Assembly: GCA_002205965.3 (NCBI GenBank)
Contig: NADL03000094.1
Coordinates: forward strand, 248,001 to 312,000
Direction of reading: 5' to 3'
DNA length: 64,000 bases
From: Kappaphycus alvarezii
Taxonomy: Eukaryota > Rhodophyta > Florideophyceae > Gigartinales > Solieriaceae
The notes beneath the pieces are model-generated. The model was not told where the DNA came from. It saw only the letters and a list, made by a program, of their open reading frames with translations, and ran no database searches. The first letter of the stretch is position 1, and every line of letters begins with the position of its first letter. This document shows positions 56,799 to 64,000 of the stretch, in pieces. Made by a program: the position numbers and the translations under genes.

Positions 56799-58079
56799 AT
56801 GAACTGTGGCTGGGCATCCGGTATTCATATATCAGCTGAGGAAGTAGGGATCACTATACGTAAGATGCAGGAAGATATTTGCGGATTAATATTCGGAAGT
56901 GACGGTATATTTGGAGGTGAAAAGTTTCCTGCGACCCTTGAAGCGGAGCTACTCTCCTTGCGCATTGATGTGACCGAGAGAAAGGTCGGATATTGTTTTT
57001 TGTGTCATCCTGGGAACGAATCATTCGTGGTTGGATGTCGGGGGTTTGTGAACAAAGCAAGTATTTCAATTTCAAAGCTTTCGTCCACTCAAAGAAACCT
57101 CAAATTCCGGAAGATACTACGTGACATCGAGAATGTTGCTAGACTGTTAACAACTGTACTGTATCTTTCAAGTGGAAATCCACCGCGCGGTAGTGAGATT
57201 GGCTTACATCTCGTTCGTAACTCGCAGCTTGCTCCTCGCAACTTCATGCTGTTCAACGAAAGAGTGACTTGCATACCTGGATATGAGAAAACAAGAGTAA
57301 TGCGGGGTGGTAGGAGGAGAGTGGTTAGCCGTCATCCCGATATCACGACCAGTAATTTGTTCAAAATATTCGTTGCATTGTTGATGGAATTCCGAGCTGC
57401 AATACGACTGCAACATGAGCCTGAGAAATCCGCTGGTTGTGACACGCAAAATGCTGTGGAGATGAACTTCATACTTGATTCCGATTTTGATCGTAGAAAT
57501 ACGAGTGAAATAATCGGAAATGTTCTCCAAAAATACGGGCACAGCGTTAGGGTGCGGGATTACCGTCAATGGATTGGCGGATACTGCAACGATAAAGCGT
57601 TGAAGAACACTGCCATGAAATATGCAGTCGAAGATGAAGGCGGAGCTGATGCGATTGATCAGGATGAGGATGGAGATGTTGTTCAAAATATTGGTCAAGT
57701 TATGCAGATACAGGCCGGTCATAGTCGGTCAACCGCTGAGGGTCATTATGGAAAAGCGATGACCGGTATAAGTATTGCGAGACCTGGCACGCTTCCGGCT
57801 CACATTGATCAACGTTCGATTTCTCTGTACCTTGCATCTGCAGATGTGTGGATTGCGGACTGCAAGATAGTCGAGAAGAAGTCATTTTCCGAATTACTCC
57901 GAAAGAGGGAATGGAGCAGATATGCCACAGACAGGACTAAAAACGGGGGGCTCCTTCCAAAGAAAAGGAACCACGGTATTCACGACAGTAGGGCTCTGAG
58001 CGACGGACGATATGGTGCAGATTGTTCCCACCGGAACGATTTAGGGGATTTAGTAGATTTAGGGGATTTAGGGGATTAG
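56799..58079 (+). CDS. Tyrosine-recombinase domain, C-terminal part of the element protein
   Basis: 426 codons in the same frame as 55194-56774, beginning after the TGA (the ATG at 56799 is in-frame; independent initiation is possible). Residue numbers are from that Met. NPPRGSEIGLHL has R130, the expected first catalytic Arg. GYEKTRV may hold the catalytic Lys. VRDYRQWIGGYCND has R256, in the HxxR position with Tyr in place of His. QAGHSRSTAEGHYGKAM has H308 and Y317, the expected third-box His and the nucleophilic Tyr. Such enzymes cut and rejoin DNA through a 3'-phosphotyrosine, and are used by cryptons, DIRS elements and fungal Starships. The last 13 or so residues (repeats of DLG) and the stop are encoded by the telomere-like array, so the natural C-terminus seems to be replaced. 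The assignment is by motif order; no search was run. Confidence 0.72.
   Translation: MNCGWASGIHISAEEVGITIRKMQEDICGLIFGSDGIFGGEKFPATLEAELLSLRIDVTERKVGYCFLCHPGNESFVVGCRGFVNKASISISKLSSTQRNLKFRKILRDIENVARLLTTVLYLSSGNPPRGSEIGLHLVRNSQLAPRNFMLFNERVTCIPGYEKTRVMRGGRRRVVSRHPDITTSNLFKIFVALLMEFRAAIRLQHEPEKSAGCDTQNAVEMNFILDSDFDRRNTSEIIGNVLQKYGHSVRVRDYRQWIGGYCNDKALKNTAMKYAVEDEGGADAIDQDEDGDVVQNIGQVMQIQAGHSRSTAEGHYGKAMTGISIARPGTLPAHIDQRSISLYLASADVWIADCKIVEKKSFSELLRKREWSRYATDRTKNGGLLPKKRNHGIHDSRALSDGRYGADCSHRNDLGDLVDLGDLGD
58014..58041. repeat. Palindromic site B5, cut by the telomere-like array
   Basis: GGTGCAGATTGTTCCCACCG and GAACGAT are kept, then the expected CTGCACC end is replaced by TTAGGGG. The site is therefore complete on the left and fused to the array on the right. 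It encodes GADCSHRNDL, close to the peptide of site B4. Confidence 0.75.
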
Positions 58080-58112
58080 GGGATTTAGGGGTTTATTAGG
58101 GGATTAGGGGTT
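58040..58112 (+). repeat. Telomere-like (TTTAGGGGA)n array at the end of unit B
   Basis: About eight units, mostly GATTTAGGG or GATTAGGGG, with variants (GATTTAGTA, GTTTATTAGGGG). They resemble TTTAGGG/TTAGGG telomere repeats with an extra G and A. The array joins units B and C and contains the recombinase stop codon. Confidence 0.85.
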
Positions 58113-58117
58113 TTTAC

Positions 58118-58480
58118 TTCGACCACATCCAGGGTTCAAAGAACGGTAGATGGGATAATGTATTTGACGCTTTCCGCCTCCTAAAACAATGTATCATTTT
58201 AATTCGGACCAAAAATTGTGCACCTTTTTCCTAGTAGCCAGCCGTAGCTCACAATATAATACATTAAACAGCCTTTGTTAGCCATTTTCATTTCTGCAAT
58301 GAGACAGCCCATCCTCTTCGCAATTAGCAGCAAACCTGTAAGGGTTTTGAGAGATACTAGCAACTCGGGGTATGGTATAGATACTAACATCTCGGTGTAT
58401 GGTACGAGCTTCCACTATTTCTGCCCGAGACCACTGGCGCACATTGGCCTTGATGCTACTTTCCATCTCAGTAACGGTAT
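58118..58480 (-). pseudogene. Unrecognised minus-strand coding remnant, unit C
   Basis: The counterpart of 51200-51570, here with a longer joined frame (LLIAKRMGCLIAEMKMANKG then SYGWLLGK). Together the two copies suggest one original frame. Family unknown. Confidence 0.4.
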
Positions 58481-59125
58481 CATGGATATATGGGAGCTGT
58501 TAGAGGATACGTAAATGGATAAAAAGACTATGGAGAGGAAGAAGAAAGTCTTCTGTTAAAATAAGCTCGCATCGGGAGCTAGAAACGACTGCAACGTGTA
58601 GACATCCAGCCGGGAGACAAAGCACAGACGACATGTTTTCGAAGGCGGAGGATGCCAATGTTACATTCTTATCAGAAACCAGGTTTTTAAGACTGGGAGA
58701 TATTGGGTTGAGCTGCCTATTTTGCACATAGATCTGTACTAAACCCTTTCACCTTGGCTGTTATTCACTCCACATATCCTCATTCTTTAACAATGTTCCC
58801 GTAACTCACACTTTATTTAAATGCTCTTCCTGATTTCGGTTTGCAACTCTTACTCCTTAGCCTCTGTTCTGATAATGCAGGGAATAAATATGTCCAAGTT
58901 TAAATCCTAGGACTGTAACCAAATCTTCATCCAGGCTTTTGCATTCTGAAACCCTCAAATCTGAAATTCAATGATTTGGTTACGAATTAGAAGAAACTGG
59001 TTCTACTAAGTAAGTGACTGCCTCTATGGCGACTTCCAAGTACCGATGGAGGTTTATAACAATAATATTTAACGAAGGAAGCTATCTGTATATTGAGGGT
59101 ACGGCAAAAGGTAATCATCGGGGCC
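58481..59125. other. Unit C spacer
   Basis: The same as 51571-52185; no gene. The short CGGGAG motifs are repeated. Confidence 0.5.
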
Positions 59126-59129
59126 TGCT

Positions 59130-60075
59130 TTAATTCTTTATGTATTCCTCGGTATCACACCCAATTTCAGAAGATATTTTTTTTAAAAGGGCATATTTCT
59201 GAGCAGTCTTTCGTTGGATATCCGCGAGATCATTATTTGCATAAGAAAAAACGCACTTATCTTCAGGTTTTGATCCGCTCTTTGGAAATAAATTCCACTC
59301 CACTGTTCTGAAGAACGATAAGGGTAGAACGGTAGCTCTTCAGCCTTATACGGCAGGATATTGATATAGACATACGAATCACGCAGGTAGCAGCCGTAAT
59401 TACTGGAATCAGCGTATCCAGAGGCCTCGCGCTTGCTGGAGAGTACAAATTTCTCATTGATGACAATCCTTGACTGATTTTGGTTTCCTAGTAGCTCATT
59501 TTCTCCTTTCGTTAGAAAAGCTGTAAATTCGCTTTTCTTTTTGTCTGTTAGATATAAAAAGTAGGTTTATGGGTTATACTCCACTGTGTTACCCTTTTTG
59601 CTCACTGTAAAACCCACGAAAAAAGAGAGTAAACCCGGAAACAACCGGGAACACTCTGACGTAATCTATTGTTGCCTCTGTTTCCTGTTCTAGTATTTTC
59701 GTTAACCAAGTTTGCAATACACGAGGTTTGGATAGAGGCTACCACACTTAGAATAAGTAACTAAGGCTTCTGTCAGAGGATTCTGTATCGGCGGGCATAC
59801 TGACCCTTTTCGGCTTTTTCTTTCAAGTTACAATGTCCATGTGTCTGTACGTTGTATCGTATAATGTAACAATAAGAGCACCAATCTACTCTTAAAGGAG
59901 AAATCTCGATGACATAATCTTCTGAATGCTTGTTGTTATAGGGTTCTTCATTTTATACGAATGTTCTTCGTAAATTGGAACGTAGGCCAGAATCCCTTTT
60001 TTCCCGCTCTCCTCAATAGATTTGTTAATTCTGTCATAAGTAAATACCAGTTCATACACCTAACCACTTGTAGGT
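59130..60075 (-). pseudogene. Unrecognised minus-strand element gene, copy 3 (unit C)
   Basis: Nearly identical to 52190-53135, including the TAG in TSG-stop-VYEL. Small run-length differences open or close individual frames. Confidence 0.5.
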
Positions 60076-60123
60076 TGGAATCTAACTGTATCATCAATAT
60101 TAGTCCTATATATAATCCTCTTG

Positions 60124-60292
60124 ATCTGCAGGGCCAAACCTGGAAATTTTATTGAATAAATATGGTAAATCGATCTGCAGGGCCAGTGTTTCTGGCCTGG
60201 AATCGACATGTATGTTTTTTGGATAAATTTTCGCTGACCGTGCAGGTCAGGTGTAGATTTTCTGATATTTTTTCGTGTCCGTGCAGATCACC
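60124..60292. repeat. Cluster of inverted GATCTGCA motifs (unit C)
   Basis: The copy of 53184-53352, same four motifs and order. Confidence 0.55.
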
Positions 60293-61143
60293 TGTGTGTT
60301 CTAACTAGAAGTGAAGTACGAAGTGTGTGCAAATCCTCTACACAACTGTTTCGATAACTGGTCACCATAAATTGGTAGTGGACCGGTAGTTAAGTGTACA
60401 ACAAAAATAGAGAAGACGGGTTGTTTGCCCTTATTTTTCATGTTGGCAGGCTGGCGAGCTAACTGATCTTACTGTTCTTATCGACAGCAGGGTGTACGTA
60501 GACACGAACTGAACTGAATTAACTAGCCTGTTTTGTTAAACTTGATAGCAGAGATTGTCAGCTCTACGGCATACTATAGCTTAATAAGCGCCGAAATCAT
60601 TGCGTAGATATCCCCGGCGTTTGTGATATGGAAAAAGATGTGTTCCTGATTAAAGATGATTGTGATACTCATAGAAGAAGGAGACCACTAGTCGAGGAAC
60701 GAAGGCGTTCCTCAGAGCCTCAAAACTAAATGGCATGGCTGGTACTACAGCAAAAGCATCCTTCGGCCGCGAAACGATACCTGTACTGGACTCCAAAAAA
60801 AAAGTTAGGCACAAGGAACCCGATAGTAGTTGAAAAGAAAATTTCTTGCCGATTAGTAACATAAATTTGCATGGCCGTGTAGGAATTCTTGGAATTCATG
60901 GTGTATACTATTCGGAGTTGAACGAACCGCACCATTGTAAATTCTTTTTTGTATTCGAATCTTGCTTAGAACCCACTTGACAGAAGATGGTAGTGCCTGT
61001 TCTGTGTAATGAGTCATGCTTGGAAATATGTGTAAACGAACAGCAGGAGATTCTATCGTGAATAAAAAAATCTTGAACAGAAAAGCGAGTGAAGGTAACA
61101 TTATTCATGCTTGAAATCTCCTAACTGAATGCTTACAAATCTC
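60293..61143. other. Unit C spacer
   Basis: The copy of 53353-54203; no recognised gene. Confidence 0.4.
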
Positions 61144-61177
61144 GGTGCACTTTGTTCCGACCGGAGCAATCTGCACC
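61144..61177. repeat. 34-bp palindromic site C1
   Basis: Identical to site B1. Confidence 0.8.
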
Positions 61178-61956
61178 ACGGGGCACTGAAAATAGAAACA
61201 GGTGTTCGCAATATTTTCGAATTGACAAAACTCGGATGACAATGAAAATCGAAAGTGGGAATGAAAGTCAAAACTGAGAACGAACAAAGCGAATTTGTGA
61301 AATAAGGAAGTTCGAAGTGGAAATATAGTATATATACCTATAAATCGACAATTAGATCTTTGATCGGAACTTGATCGAATTCCACGATCTTTCGGTTGAC
61401 CGAAACCAAACTTTGAATCATAGAGGTATCTGCAAAAACAAGATTGGAATGACCAAATTTGGCGGGAAAAACGATACAGATGCAAATCCAAGATAGATTA
61501 AATGTTCAGTTTCTTGCCCGTCTGTCGATGCCTTTCAAAGAAGAAAATCATTAACGTACCTCAGATATTCGTTGCAGCCGCCTATCGACCTCAACACTAA
61601 GCCACGAGTGGAATTGTTTTCCTCGAAAGATCCGAACATTCGAGTCCAGTGTTCTCGCCGTTCCTTCGCAAACGGCATCTAATCGGAGAGTACGTGAGGT
61701 GGAGGACCCTATACCTCTCCCCTTGAACGCATAGGAGTTCTGCGCGTTCGAATTGCTTGGTTGTCGAGGAAGCCCCCTGAATTTTCAGCACCATCTCTGC
61801 TTCCCGCGGATTCCTCATTGGATGGGAGGAGTACTTCGAAGAACAAGATCACAAATCCAATTTAAGCAAATCTCAACTTCGTATCAGTAATCAATTGTCT
61901 CCAGATCAGGAATCCTTTCCAAGGCAGATCAATTCTGCACGGCTTTCAAAGACTTT
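61178..61956. other. Spacer upstream of the unit C recombinase gene
   Basis: The copy of 54238-55017, with one base missing in the CCCC run near 61803. No gene. Confidence 0.4.
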
Positions 61957-61990
61957 GGTGCACTTTGTTCCGGCTGGAAGGATCTGCACC
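61957..61990. repeat. 34-bp palindromic site C2
   Basis: Identical to site B2, 72 bp before site C3. Confidence 0.8.
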
Positions 61991-62028
61991 GTAACTTCAG
62001 CACCAGCGGAGTATCAGATTCCTAATTT

Positions 62029-62062
62029 GGTGCACTTTGTTCCAGCTGGAACGATCTGCACC
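62029..62062. repeat. 34-bp palindromic site C3
   Basis: As site B3 with one change (TTCCAGCTGGA for TTCCGGCTGGA), which leaves the centre a perfect palindrome. Confidence 0.8.
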
Positions 62063-62132
62063 GAATTGGGGAAATAGATTTAGTTTCCTAACTCTCTGAA
62101 CCGTCAGTCTTGTTGGGAAAGGGTTTCTTCAA

Positions 62133-63990
62133 ATGAATATCTCCAAGGCTGAAGAGCGACTTCGACTTTCACAAGTATTTGTTGTCCCTCACGCCAATAT
62201 CATTGTCTGTGGGATATGCGAAGGTGGGATTGAATCAGACGAACAGAACTTCATTCGTCATATGCGTCGCGAACATCATGGGAACACGGCATATGCCCGA
62301 GAATTGTTTCAATGTGCTATGGAGAAGATCACCGTTGTTGAAACGAACCGTGAACTTGAAGAACTGTACAAGGAGAAGGACTCGACAAAGAGGAACTTTG
62401 GATTACTTCCAAAGCTTCCTGGACTTCCAGTGACGAAGGTTGTGAAGTGCATGCACTGCAATCACGTATGCAAAGGACACCGCACCCTGGCCCGTCATAT
62501 TAGGGAGAGTCGACACCATGATGAGATCGATGGCGAAGTGGACATTTCTGAAGTTCCCCTCATAAATGGACAGTCGCTTTGGCGTGGAACGAAAGCCAAG
62601 TTCTACTTTGCAATAGAAGATAAGCACCTCGAGCATGGAAACGAAGGTAATGGTAGCGGCTCTTCTCGTAGCAATCTTATTGCAGCGTTGGAACATGTCC
62701 GCGATTCTGGCAGTCGATTGAAGACTCACCAACCAAAAATGAAAGGTGTTGATGTCAGATACCTGCACACGATTGCAGCATTGACGCGACTTGATGTGTA
62801 CCTAAATAATTTCGGAATTACATGGGAACATGCAGTTCTGCTCACTGCTGGACCCGGACGGGGTAATGGGGAAGTCGGTGATAGAGGGGAAACAACGAAA
62901 GTTGCGGAGGAAATTAAGCATTGTTTCCAAAATATTTGTCGTCTGTCCCGAATGCATGCATCTCAGCCGAACATGCGAAGAAATGATATCTTGCAAGCTG
63001 TTTCGGCTCCAGGAACGACTTCGAAGAAAGTTTTTCAGTATTGTCCAGAAAGCACAGAAGAACGTTATGCGCGACACGGAGTAAGGCTAGTGTTGATGAC
63101 TTTTCGATTGTGTCGATTACTAGATTTCGAAAGGTTCCGGGCTTCAACTTTGAATTATCCAGATCGTTGTTGATGATGGCGAAGGAATTTTTTGATTCTC
63201 TGAAATCGACACGCCACGGGAGTCAAGTGCAGAATCTCAAATGGAAAATTTTGATGGTGCAGTTTGTTCCGGCCGGAACGATCTGCACCCAGATTCTGCG
63301 CACAAACTATTGCACACCGGTAGTCTTGAGCAGTCCGATGGCAGATTGAGGGCACTTTTCAATCTCATCACAGCCATATTGTACGAAAGAAACACCACTC
63401 GAAAGCCAGATTGCCCCGAATGTGGCAAATGTATTCGTCGCCTGTCTCGGTGTTTTTCGAAAAAGAGCGAACAACCACGGCTTGCTGAAGGAGAGTGATA
63501 TCTCCAGTTCTAGCTGGTCTTGCGTATATCGCTGGATGTTGTGGAATTTTGTCAATTGATCTCTGGCACGGAAAGGGAGGAATACAGAAGGCCTTCGAGC
63601 TAGTTTGCAACGGCACTCCCCCAATGCCGGGCTTGGAATAAACGTGTTCCAAGAAATGCGGCTAAAACGAAAATAACAAGATCCGCTGAGAACGCCAGGG
63701 AGCTCTGAGTTCCTTGCTCTGAGCCGACACATATGAACTGTGGCTGGGCATCCGGTATTCATATATCAGCTGAGGAAGTAGGGATCACTATACGTAAGAT
63801 GCAGGAAGATATTTGCGGATTAATATTCGGAAGTGACGGTATATTTGGAGGTGAAAAGTTTCCTGCGACCCTTGAAGCGGAGCTACTCTCCTTGCGCATT
63901 GATGTGACCGAGAGAAAGGTCGGATATTGTTTTTTTGTGTCATCCTGGAACGAATCATTCGTGTTGGATGTCGGGGGTTTGTGAACAAAG
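62133..63990 (+). pseudogene. Zinc-finger/tyrosine-recombinase gene, copy C, partial and frameshifted
   Basis: The first about 330 residues equal copy B, with both C2H2-like fingers. From 63137 on, single-base losses and gains break the frame repeatedly: CCC to CC near 63139, a lost A near 63213, a gained C near 63395, and further lost bases to 63963. The shared TGA is at 63716-63718. The catalytic His and Tyr lie beyond the window. Because substitutions are almost absent while indels cluster near the window end, sequencing or assembly error is a likely cause, and the gene may be as intact as copy B. Confidence 0.7.
63256..63289. repeat. 34-bp palindromic site C4 inside the coding sequence
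   Basis: Identical to site B4. Confidence 0.85.
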
Positions 63991-64000
63991 CAAGTATTTC

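Larger units (their letters stand above)
51190..58112 (+). mobile_element. Unit B: tyrosine-recombinase element, best copy
   Basis: A 6.9 kb unit repeated directly at 58113-64000 (unit C). The join is marked by TTTTACTT.GACCACATCC at 51191 and 58108. Contents in order: a minus-strand coding remnant; the unrecognised minus-strand gene; inverted GATCTGCA motifs; palindromes; the finger/recombinase gene; and a terminal telomere-like array. No long terminal repeats were found. A recombinase gene without transposase or reverse transcriptase suggests a crypton-type element. True element ends are not proven. Confidence 0.6.
58113..64000 (+). mobile_element. Unit C: direct repeat of unit B, cut by the window end
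   Basis: Near-identical to 51196-57077 in the same orientation (offset about 6.94 kb). Most differences are single-base insertions or deletions in short runs; the left 350 bp also carries real differences. Indels become frequent in the last 0.9 kb. The repeat continues beyond the window. Confidence 0.85.

Noticed and set aside
54204..58041. Palindromes as transcription terminators
   Set aside because: They lie upstream of and inside the gene, have no T-run, and the genome is eukaryotic.
58040..58112. A true chromosome end
   Set aside because: The array is short and imperfect and unit C continues beyond it, so it is an internal telomere-like tract at most.
1..64000. CRISPR array or bacterial origin
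   Set aside because: No regularly spaced direct repeats of CRISPR type and no bacterial gene organisation.

Overview
Organism and character. The window looks like eukaryotic nuclear DNA: AT-rich, gene-poor and dominated by decayed mobile elements (Ty3/gypsy with chromodomain, Tc1/mariner, a MITE-like inverted repeat and a tyrosine-recombinase element). There are no bacterial operons, rRNA or convincing tRNA. One host-like gene, an S-adenosylmethionine methyltransferase of the METTL27/WBSCR27 type, sits in a more GC-rich island at about 24-30 kb. The few good frames are intronless and the Ty3 integrase resembles those of oomycetes and red algae, so an intron-poor alga, oomycete or fungus is plausible. 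The species cannot be fixed from the sequence. Layout. 1-14.5 kb is an AT-rich desert with one half of a diverged 0.8 kb dispersed repeat. 14.5-16 kb holds a decayed recombinase-element fragment (copy D) abutting a Ty3 integrase C-terminus with chromodomain. 16.4-17.1 kb is the second half of the 0.8 kb repeat. 17.6-21 kb is a broken Ty3 pol on the minus strand. 22.9-23.6 kb is a dead Tc1/mariner transposase. 24.9-25.6 kb is the methyltransferase. 26.9-27.5 kb has MITE-like ends. 30.2-31.2 kb is another broken Ty3 integrase. 31.3-37.5 kb is decayed recombinase element A. 38.0-42.6 and 46.7-51.1 kb are two diverged copies of a repeat (called R here) with an unrecognised decayed gene. 43.5-45 kb is another unrecognised decayed gene. 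51.2-58.1 kb is unit B, the best preserved recombinase element. 58.1-64.0 kb is unit C, a near-identical direct repeat of B cut by the window end. The main system. Units A, B, C and D carry one protein family: two N-terminal C2H2-like fingers resembling the OrsD/DUF3505 pattern, a middle region, and a C-terminal tyrosine-recombinase-like domain with an R...R...H...Y set. In B and C one in-frame TGA splits it into 526 and 426 residues; A has TGG (Trp) there. Around and inside this gene lies a family of 34-bp near-perfect palindromes (outer GGTGCA/TGCACC, core GTTCCGGCCGGAAC), including one inside the coding sequence at the same place in A, B, C and D. The last palindrome of B is cut in half by a telomere-like (TTTAGGGGA)n array that also encodes the last residues and the stop codon of the recombinase frame. 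An unrecognised minus-strand gene accompanies the element in B and C and in a fragment at 47.2-48.2 kb. My reading is a crypton-like or telomere-associated tyrosine-recombinase element with its own palindromic binding or recombination sites. The recombinase assignment rests on motif reading; the role of the palindromes is inference.
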